Shown piece by piece: positions 1-5,055 of a stretch of 5,055 nt of DNA. This stretch comes from Clostridia bacterium (lineage in GTDB: Bacteria; Bacillota; Clostridia; Oscillospirales; CAG-272). The stretch covers positions 1 through 5,055 of the forward strand of contig JAFYRH010000370.1 in the NCBI GenBank assembly GCA_017559555.1. The letters run 5' to 3'. Position 1 is the stretch's first letter, and the number at the start of each line of letters is the position of its first letter. The notes under the pieces were generated by a model. It searched no databases. It was not told the origin of the DNA and saw only the letters and a list, made by a program, of their open reading frames with translations. The position numbers were made by a program, and so were the translations under genes.

Positions 1-3000
1 CTCCACAGACGGTGCAGGTCGCTTTTTGGGTACAGGTCGCTTCGCTGTAATCGTGAGGTGCAAGTTCACCCTTTTCGTCTTCGCAAGCGGAGCAGGTTGC
101 CTTTTTGGTGCAGGTTGCTTCGCTGTAGCTGTGTCCGTTGGCTTGGCCGTAAGCAGTATTACAAGTAGAGCAAATTGCTTTTTGGGTGCAGGTGGGTGTT
201 CCGCCTGCGCAAGCAACGGTTTCCTTATGCTCGGCGTTATTGGTACAAGTGCGGGAGTGCGTATCGTCACCGTTCGATGCCCATGCACCAAATGCGTGGT
301 TGTCGTTTGTGGGAATTGTGAGTGCCTCTGCGGTAGTCAGTTTTTGTTCGTTATCGAAGTATCCTTCACAAACGGTGCATCTGTAATGTTCCTTCATACC
401 GGTTGCCGTGCAGTTGGCTTCTGTTGCCAAAACCTTTTCGCCAAGGGTATGCGACGCGGCAATTCTGCCCTCTCCTGCCTTCCAAGCAATGAGATCGGTA
501 ATTTCATTCGTGCAATCCTTATCGGTATAGAACGCTCCACAAGAGCATTGATAGTAATTCTTCCATCCATCAACGGTGCAGTCTGCCGCCTGACCGAGAA
601 CAAGCTCACCGTTACCGTGGGTGTGCGGAACTGTGCGGTCGTGCGTGCAGACGTTACAGATCATATCCGATTCGTCGTCGTATTCGTGTGCCGCTTCGCT
701 ATCCTTAAGTCCGCAAGAGCAAACCTTCCAGTGCTTTTCGCTGTCACTTGTGATCCATTCGCCAAAGCTATGCGTGGGTGCGGGGATAAGAAGTTCTCCC
801 TCGGTTGTGGGATTCTTTTCGAGATCGAAATAGCTCTCGCAAGCGGTGCAACGGTAATGTGCTTTCATACCTGCCAAAAGCTGGGTAGAGGTATGGGTTG
901 CGGGAACCTCGTTGACGGCGTCTCCAAAGGTGTGTGCCTTAAGATTGCCGTACTGTCCGTTACAGGTGGTACATACCGCTTTTTGCATGCAAGTGGCTGT
1001 TCCGCCCTCACAATTCTCTGTTTCCTTGTGATCGACCGTGCGCTTGCAGGTACGGGTGTGCGTACCATCACCGTTCGATACCCACGCGCCAAAGTCATGC
1101 AAATTGGCATCAGCCAAAATAACAAGCTGTTCAAAGGTTCTTTGGACTTTTTCCTCGTTGAAATATCCCTCGCAAGCAGAGCAACGGTAGTGTGCTTGCA
1201 TACCGTTTTGTACACAGGTAGCTTCTACCTTTTCGATCTTTTCTCCAAAGGTGTGCTCCTTGAGAGTTCCGTAACCTACGTTACAGAACTCGCATGCCGC
1301 CTTTTGCGTGCAGGTTGCTGTACCGCCGGAGCAGTCACCGCTTTCTTTATGCTCATCGTTATGAACACAAGTGCGTGTGTGGGTGTTGGTACCGTTACCA
1401 TTCGTTACCCAGCTCCCCCACGTATGTGCCGTGAGATCGATGGGAATAACGAGTGCTTCCTCGGTGGTCTCATTCTTTTCCGCGTCAAAATAGGTTTCAC
1501 AAACGTTGCACCGATAATGCGCTTTCATACCCGTTGCGCTACAAGTAGCATCTTGTTGCTCAAACAAGTAGTTGTTATTGTGTGTGATCTCGCGTGCGTG
1601 GTCACAAATGTTACAGTTGGTGTCACAGTTGTTGTCATACGAGTGATCTTGATAATTCTTTGCATATTTGCAAATTTCGCATTCGTGCCAGTGTTCATCT
1701 GCGTCGGAGGTCCAATCATCGCTCATATCGTGATCGGCGATATATCCGGAGCCCGTGCAAAGCTTGCACTGACGGTAGTGCTGCGAATAGGAGGTATACC
1801 ACGTTTCCATATCGTAATCGTGCGGAGCTTCGCGGTATTCGCTACAGGTGTTACAATAGCTATCACAGGCATTGTCGTAGTTGTGCGTAGCCTCACCTAC
1901 GTGGTAGTGGCAAACGGAGCACTCCTTCCAGTGATGGGTTTCGTTTGTATCGTAGCTCCAATACGAGGTGGTGTGCTCTTTCAACTCGTCGTGTACGTCA
2001 CAGCCCTCCACGGTGCAAAGATGTGCATGGCCTTCTTCTGTTTGATAGCCCCAGTTTTCGAGGTCGAAATGATGATCTCCAAAAACTGTGCCCGTGTAGT
2101 ACTTATCATCGGCGCCTGCATCATCGCGTGCGCTTGCCGCGCAACGGGAGCAATTGAACCAATAAACGTGTGCTTCTTGGCAATTATCGGACTCTGTCTT
2201 GTAGTGCGCAGGTCCCTGGAGCTTTTCGCTGTAATCGTGACCGAGCGCCGCAATGACAACAGTTGTGGGATCTGCGATCTCTTGTATTGCCTCGGCATCG
2301 GAGAACATCTTGCCGCAACCGGCTGCGCAGACATAATATTCAACGTTGCCGTCTTGGGTACAGGTAGCATCCTTTGCCGCAATGCGGATAATGGTATGGC
2401 CAAGCGCTGCTTGGTAAACGTAGTCGCACTCGGTGCAGGTGCAGGGAGTGTTTTCGGTAGCGGCAGCCCCCTCTGTATGGCTGGTGGAATTGATATAATC
2501 CCCACATCCTTCAACGGTGCAACAATATGCATGTCGGTATTGGCTGATGGAAGAAAGCTTATCGGAATAATCGTGATCGCCGCAGTTATATTCAGATGTA
2601 AACCAAAGCGTGTCACCAACTACGTAGCAAGTTTCACACAAATACCAATACGTATTATATTCCTGACAATTGCTACCCTTGGAGCGCAGTGCTTCATCGT
2701 TTTCGTTTTGGTGTGTAAATTTGTGTCCCTTGGCGTCTCCATACTCAAAGTCTGCGCCATAGGTGAAATCTCCGCAAACGCAGGTCATATAGTAAAGCTC
2801 AGGAGTGGTGCAGGTTGCGTAGGCTTTTTGGTAACGGGGATGAACGACCTCTTGGTCATATACGCACGTGTGCGCTCCGGCGGCGGTGACTGCGCCTACC
2901 TCGACCGTAAGCACAACGCTTGCAGGGTCAATACCCGCTTCAAGGTCGCCCTCGTCGGTAACGCGAACGGTTACGGTGGCCGCATCGCCAGCTTGACGGT

Positions 3001-5055
3001 AACCGGACAGTATACCGTAGGTCTCGCAGGTCAACCATGCGGGGCATTCCCCTTCAACTGCAAAAGTATAGTCTCCGCAACCGCCAACAACGAAGTTGCG
3101 CAGATCGAGGCTGTAATAAACACCCGAAAGTCCTGCGGGAAGAGGAAGAACAGGCAGCGCGGTAAGAGCCTGATATCCTATAACGATCTCTTTCTCTTCG
3201 CTCGCAAAGCTCTTGTCATAAACCGCCTCTATACGAACGTAATAAGTGCCTATGAGAAGCTGCTTTCCCTCGTAAAGATTATACCAATAAGTATCTTCTG
3301 TGCCCTTGTATTTCAAAGAACCGTCGATGAGGTCAACCCCCGTGATCTTTCCATAGCCCTCTGCCTTGGAGGCATCGACACCAACTACGTTCGGAGCCGC
3401 AGGGCGCGCGGGGATGGAGAGGAACTGTGCGGGGCTATTGCAGCTTGCATCGGTATTGTTTTTGGTGATTTCGAGCGTTTTGCCAAACCAATCGGGATCA
3501 ATGACGATGTAGCTCGTTGCATTCTCAATCACCTTGGTAGTAACGCCCTCACCGCTGACGGTGTAGGTTTCTCCCCACTCAAAGCCTGCCAGCTCTTCGG
3601 CAGCATAGTCATAAATATAGATTTCGGGGATCTCTTCACGCACGTAAACGATAACCGTATCGGAAAGTCCCGTTGCCTCATGCGTAACCTTTAAGGTGTA
3701 CGCGCCTGCATAAGTCGTTCCCGAGAAGGTGATAACGATCTGCCCGTCCGGTAAATATTCTACGCTATAGTACAGATTTCCCTCAACCGTTACCTCTACA
3801 TTACTGGTATCTGCAGGAGTCAGGAATACGTTGACGGAAAAATCCTCGTCAAAGTTTGCAATGTAGGTATCTTGCTCAAAAGCGATCTCGGTGGCAGAAA
3901 CTGCCGCGGTGACCGCACCGTAAGGAACCTGAAACTCAATGCTCTGCTCGCTCGCGGTGTCGGTTGCACGAACGGTAATGCTGCCCGCCTCGCAAACCTC
4001 ACCAAAGGTGCCGTAAATATAGGCGTAATCCGAGCCGGAGTAGAAGGTAAGACCTTGCGGAAGCGTGCCGTCAACAACCTCAAATTTCCAATTGTCGCCC
4101 GAGCCACCGTGCAAATATCCCCACAGATAGAGGTAATCGATGCTCTGGCCCACATATCCTGCAGGAATGACTGCTCTGCCATTGCCTACCCACTTCAGGG
4201 GAAGAAACTCGTTGACGTAAGTAAACACGGTTCTTCCGGCATAGGTGCCATCCAAATTGCAGACCGCAAAATCACCGCTCTCACTAAGACAAATACAATA
4301 TTGATCGTCGGCAGGTGTTATAACGGCGGTGTTGGGATTTCTTGCAAGATCGCTGTTGCTCGATCCTATATGAACGGCACCTGTCAGGTCTACTCTGCCG
4401 CCTTCACGAAGCTGAAGCGAGCCGATATATTCAACCGCTATACACTCATCATCGGCACCGCCACCGTTATCGGAAACGATGGTAACATTGGCTCCAGAGT
4501 TTTTCATATACAAGGAAGAAACGCCTTGAAGCTCGGTTTTGTCAGTAGCACCGTAAAGATAAATGCCTACCGTAACGTTGTCGCGATCCTCGGTGCTAAC
4601 ACCACCGTTTGGCGCACCGTAAAGATAGATCTTGTCGGTAACGTTAGTACTGCGCAGAGTTGCAAAGAATGCAGCCGAAGCACTGTCGTCCTCGCCAAAA
4701 TTCATGTTGTTGGCAAGTGCATAACCCGTATTACCATCCTTAAACGAGGAGATAATGTTAATATTGACCGTTCCGCTATACAAATAGAACCATGCGTCAA
4801 TACCCGAAAACGCCTTGGTAATATTACCTTCGATATTGAGTACGCCACCTGTCTCGGCGGTCACATATAGGTCCTTGGTGCTACTTTCATAATCTACCAC
4901 AACGCCGTAAGCTTTTGAGTCATGCAGAGCAAAGTCGCTGAGTGTGATGGTGTTCTCATTTTTGAGCAAGATGGTAAATGCTTTTTCTGCCTTGATTGGT
5001 CCGCCGTCGTAGCCATCCAAGGTCAGGGTCGCGCTCTTTCCATTATAGCTCCAGC
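1..5055 (-). CDS. Giant multi-domain surface/secreted protein with Ig-like domains and Cys/His-rich repeats (internal fragment)
   Basis: One minus-strand frame is open over the whole window: codons occupy plus-strand triplets starting at positions congruent to 2 mod 3, 1684 codons from 5053 to 2, with no in-frame stop. Both ends lie outside the window, so signal peptide, start site, ribosome binding site and any C-terminal anchor cannot be seen. Domain order: beta-helix-like region (residues 1-284), He_PIG-like domain (285-381), Ig-like domain (382-472), module ending in SIPARPAAP (473-563), Fn3/Ig-like module (564-627), second He_PIG-like domain (629-727), then a Cys/His-rich repeat array (728-1684). 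Repeated C-x-x-C pairs, conserved GMKAHYRC, THTRTC and HWHEC motifs, and Ig-type motifs such as GTLPQGLTF prove this strand and frame. No membrane segment is visible. The make-up fits an extracellular clostridial adhesin or carbohydrate-binding protein; binding partner and exact role are unknown. No frameshift or disruption was seen. Strand and frame are near certain; function is weak. Confidence 0.93.
2..133 (-). repeat. Short 26-residue (78-base) Cys tandem, cut by the window edge
   Basis: HSYSEATCTKKATCSACEDE (133 down) is followed, exactly 78 bases later, by HDYSEATCTQKATCTVCG, which runs off the window. Each unit is H-x-Y-S-E-A-T-C-T-x-K-A-T-C-x-x-C with a short polar spacer (here DEKGELAP). 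The unit looks like the second half of the THTRTC module (CTQKAxCxxC) expanded on its own. Further copies are likely past the left edge but cannot be seen. Confidence 0.75.
131..418 (-). repeat. Composite repeat: GMKEHYRC module plus THSRTC module
   Basis: ATC-family unit at 296-418 (ANCTATGMKEHYRCTVC, then GYFDNEQKLTTAEALTIP) followed by a 55-codon unit at 131-295 (GDDTHSRTC, AEHKETVACAGG, CTQKAICSTCN, ending ANGH). Same layout and length as the composite at 932-1222, from which it is separated by the rearranged block at 449-901. Confidence 0.8.
449..901 (-). repeat. Rearranged composite: GMKAHYRC + HW/ICNVC + diverged ATC module
   Basis: A GMKAHYRCTAC unit (770-901) is followed not by a THTRTC block but by an HW-type block (623-769: EKHWKVCSCG, then YDDESDMICNVC), then by a diverged ATC unit (449-586: ADCTVDGWKNYYQCSCG, then YTDKDCTNEIT). 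In the first unit the usual ATC start reads ATHTSTQLLAG, so its leading Cys is lost and a few residues are inserted. In the HW block the first CxxC is CSC and the second half has only ICNVC. The order differs from the composites on either side. Confidence 0.7.
932..1549 (-). repeat. Two composite repeats: GMKAHYRC module plus THTRTC module
   Basis: Two back-to-back composites. The first has a GMKAHYRC unit at 1424-1549 (ATCSATGMKAHYRCNVC, then TYFDAEKNETTEE, tail VIPIDLTAH) and a THTRVC unit at 1253-1423 (TNTHTRVC, EHKESGDCSGG, CTQKAACEFCN). The second has GMQAHYRCSAC at 1097-1222 and GDGTHTRTC at 932-1096 (DHKETENCEGG, CMQKAVCTTCN). The GMxAHYRC motif recurs at 327-base spacing, and lengths (42 and 55-57 codons) are nearly constant. 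At DNA level the copies are visibly diverged, so this is genuine ancient duplication, not an assembly artefact. Confidence 0.8.
1580..1972 (-). repeat. Tandem HW-x-x-C / CDxxCNxC modules (three in a row)
   Basis: Three successive units: 1820-1972 (HHWKECSVC, then YDNACDSYCNTC), 1730-1819 (QHYRQCKLC, a short unit lacking the CDxxCNxC half) and 1580-1729 (EHWHECEICK, then YDNNCDTNCNIC). Each full unit has a W-x-x-D lead, an H-W-x-E-C-x-x-C pair, then Y-D-N-x-C-D-x-x-C-N-x-C and a closing R-E-x-x-H. The four spaced Cys plus His look like two linked metal or disulfide knuckles. This is a familiar repeat type in giant clostridial surface proteins; its function is undefined. Confidence 0.75.
1973..2188 (-). 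repeat. NCQ/CTVEGC module, copy 2
   Basis: A 72-codon unit starting DNCQEAHVYWFNCSRC, with an acidic insert (ARDDAGADDK) absent from copy 1, then TGTVFGDHHFDLENWG and HAHLCTVEGCDVHDELKEH. Start-to-start spacing from copy 1 (measured at the NCQ Cys) is 486 bases, in frame. A diverged ATC-type module at 2237-2368 lies between the two copies. Confidence 0.7.
2237..2368 (-). repeat. Diverged ATC/GMKAHYRC-family module (copy 1 of 6)
   Basis: Reads ATCTQDGNVEYYVCAAGCGK, then MFSDAEAIQEI, with a tail ending IAALGH. It aligns with the later GMKAHYRC units (Cys after AT, Gly, aromatic-x-C, second Cys, aromatic-x-D/S), but has C-x-x-x-C (CAAGC) where the other family members have C-x-x-C or C-x-C. The form 'ATCTxxGNxxYYVCxxCGKxFSDAE' is one I recall widely from clostridial surface proteins, so this is probably the less altered family form. 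Confidence 0.65.
2477..2674 (-). repeat. NCQ/CTVEGC module, copy 1
   Basis: A 66-codon unit starting SNCQEYNTYWYLCETC, followed by CGDHDYSDKL and HAYCCTVEGCGD, ending at a His before TEGAA. It shares with the copy at 1973-2188 the NCQE start, a Y-W-x-x-C-x-x-C pair, a GDHxF/Y turn and the exact CTVEGC hexapeptide. The two copies differ in the length of the middle loop, so this is an old duplication rather than a recent one. Confidence 0.7.
2873..3170 (-). other. Domain: putative Ig (He_PIG-like), second copy, residues 629-727
   Basis: A clearer He_PIG pattern than the first copy: VYYSLDLRNFVVGGCGDYTFAVEG matches the family's 'x-Y-x-x-x-L-x-x-x-x-x-x-GG-x-G-x-YTF-x-V' start; CPAWLTCETYGILSGYRQAG matches 'LPxGLxxxxxGxLSGTPTxAG'; and AATVTVRVTDEGD with a closing VVLTVEVGAV strand completes it. 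The canonical GTP is replaced by GYR, and three Cys (GGCG, GECP, LTCE) replace usual residues. An intradomain disulfide is possible but not demonstrable here. It is the last Ig-type unit before the Cys/His-rich array. Confidence 0.75.
3175..3365 (-). other. Short Fn3/Ig-like beta module, residues 564-627
   Basis: Reads GYGKITGVDLIDGSLKYKG, then TYWYNLYEGKQLLIGTYYVRIEAVYDKSFASEEKEIVI. The layout 'G-x-I-x-G-V, then L-x-Y-K, then W-Y, then L-x-x-G-x-Y-Y-V-R-x-x-A, then F-A-S-x-x-x-E-I-V-I' is that of the half-sandwich that normally follows a PARPAAP linker in clostridial surface proteins. It contains no Cys. It is probably a structural spacer between the linker and the second He_PIG-like domain. 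Confidence 0.5.
3366..3640 (-). other. Module ending in the SIPARPAAP linker, residues 473-563
   Basis: Begins IYIYDYAAEELAGFEWGETYTV, continues to a DPDWFGKTLEITKNN strand with a Cys (DASCNSPAQ), and ends in LSIPARPAAPNVVGVDAS (about 3420-3366). The order 'x-E-x-L-x-G-F, then Y-x-V, then W-x-G-x-T-L-x-I, then A-Q-x-L-S-I-P-A-R-P-A-A-P' is one I recall recurring in clostridial surface proteins, where Pro-rich PARPAAP joins two beta modules. I know of no defined function; a spacer or stalk unit is the reasonable reading. Confidence 0.55.
3641..3910 (-). other. Domain: bacterial Ig-like beta-sandwich, residues 382-472
   Basis: Alternating beta-strand sequence with the motifs SATEIAFEQDTY, SVNVFLTPAD, VEVTVEGNLYYSVEYLPDG, IVITFSGTTYAGAYTLKVTH and DTVIVYVREE. 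The AGAYTLKVT stretch followed by a final V-x-V strand is the usual end of a Big-type Ig fold. No Cys is present, so any fold must be held by packing rather than disulfides. It sits directly between the first He_PIG-like domain and the SIPARPAAP module, consistent with a stalk. The specific Ig subfamily cannot be assigned by eye. Confidence 0.6.
3911..4201 (-). other. Domain: putative Ig (He_PIG-like), first copy, residues 285-381
   Basis: The segment carries the usual He_PIG order: an opening strand with G-x-V-G-Q (IPAGYVGQSIDYLYLWG), a W-K-F-E-V strand, the signature turn GTLPQGLTFYSG, then YIYGTFGEVCEAGSITVRATD, and a closing strand ending in VPYGAV. In this family the pattern is typically LPxGLT, then G-x-I-x-GTP, then AG-x-x-x-x-TVxATD; here the GTP is GTF. 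It is a beta-sandwich spacer found in extracellular bacterial proteins. It carries one Cys (CEAG). The match is by motif order, not by profile search. Confidence 0.7.
4202..5053 (-). other. Domain: probable right-handed beta-helix (pectin-lyase-like) region, residues 1-284
   Basis: This stretch is rich in Gly, Ser, Asn, Thr and Val, with short alternating hydrophobic strands separated by Gly/Asn turns, and has few Cys. Rung-like motifs recur: FYLYSGTVNINI (near 4790), KIYLYGAP (near 4630), GIYLYGAT (near 4560), SLYMKNSGANVTIV (near 4510) and LQLREGGRVDLTG (near 4420). The 4630 to 4560 spacing is about 23 residues, close to one beta-helix turn. The opening residues (SATLTLDGYDGG, then NTITLSDF) resemble the starts of carbohydrate-binding beta-helical regions in clostridial surface proteins as I recall them. 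Such folds commonly bind or cleave polysaccharides. I see no recognisable catalytic motif, so a binding or structural role is more likely. The N-terminal boundary is off-window. Confidence 0.55.

Larger units (their letters stand above)
2..2872 (-). other. Cys/His-rich repeat array, residues 728-1684 (continues off-window)
   Basis: From HTCVYDQEVV onward the composition changes sharply: about 74 Cys in 957 residues by hand count, many as C-x-x-C, together with frequent His and Trp/Tyr. The array is built from interleaved module families separated by short G-H or x-H boundaries: NCQ/CTVEGC (two copies), HW/CDxxCNxC (four), ATC/GMKAHYRC (six, two of them diverged) and GDGTHTRTC (three), plus a short 26-residue tandem at the left edge. 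Paired CxxC knuckles with neighbouring His suggest small zinc-ribbon-like or disulfide-knotted units strung in a chain. The protein is probably outside the cell, so disulfides or scavenged metal are both possible; nothing in the sequence decides between them. No catalytic motif is visible. Confidence 0.8.

Noticed and set aside
2..1549. CRISPR-like or DNA-level tandem repeat
   Set aside because: The repeated strings such as the caggttgc/gcaggt pieces are codons for conserved Cys-Thr stretches. Unit lengths are multiples of three, copies differ mainly by substitution, and there are no identical repeats with unique spacers.
1981..2619. Minus-strand frame of 212 codons in a different phase
   Set aside because: It overlaps the Cys/His-rich coding sequence out of frame, and its translation has no recognisable motifs. 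The main frame explains the same bases with conserved repeats.
26..3694. Long plus-strand open frame, apparently a 1222-residue protein
   Set aside because: It is the register-locked antisense of the minus-strand gene. Its translation is a low-quality mix of Val, Ile, Cys and Ala with no recognisable domain, and there is no convincing ribosome binding site before the ATG at 26. The minus strand shows ordered domains and repeats across the same bases.
3872..4870. Second plus-strand open frame (332 codons)
   Set aside because: Same antisense register as the frame at 26-3694, and it covers the He_PIG-like and beta-helix coding region. No domain is recognisable in the plus-strand reading.
1..5055. 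Internal start codon, promoter or terminator inside the window
   Set aside because: The minus frame stays open through both edges and the domains run on without a gap, so there is no intergenic space. I saw no stem-loop followed by a T-run outside coding sequence.

Overview
The window holds a single feature at gene level. One reading frame on the minus strand is open from edge to edge, running from 5053 down to 2 for 1684 codons without a stop. Neither its start nor its stop lies in the window. It is the interior of a very large, secreted or surface-exposed, multi-domain protein. Residue numbers below count from the first complete codon at 5053-5051, so residue n ends at window base 5056-3n on its high side.

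The style of the protein points to an uncultured gut-type member of the Bacillota (Clostridia, Oscillospiraceae/Lachnospiraceae-like). The signs are bacterial Ig-type modules, a PARPAAP linker, and long Cys/His-rich repeats of the GMKAHYRC, GDGTHTRTC and HWHECEIC kind, all of which I recall as common in giant clostridial surface proteins. Base composition looks close to balanced by eye. The taxonomic call is an inference from protein style, not a measurement.

Layout from N- to C-terminal (high to low coordinates): a serine/glycine/asparagine-rich beta-strand region that looks like a right-handed beta-helix (about 5053-4202); a putative-Ig (He_PIG-like) domain (about 4201-3911); a bacterial Ig-like domain (about 3910-3641); a module ending in the SIPARPAAP linker (about 3640-3366); a short Fn3/Ig-like beta module (about 3365-3175); a second, clearer He_PIG-like domain (about 3170-2873); and a Cys/His-rich C-terminal half (2872 to 2 and beyond). 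The Cys-rich half has about 74 Cys in 957 residues, against about 9 in the preceding 727. It is built from at least four interleaved module families plus a short 26-residue tandem that runs off the left edge.

The beta-helix and Ig-like domains probably act as a binding head and stalk. The Cys/His array would form a long rigid or metal/disulfide-stabilised stretch. Function is otherwise unknown. I see no RNA gene, promoter, terminator, mobile element or CRISPR array. The long plus-strand open frame (26-3694) is a register-locked antisense shadow of this gene, not a gene. I do not see a wholly new system. The most interesting part is the module-shuffled Cys/His array.
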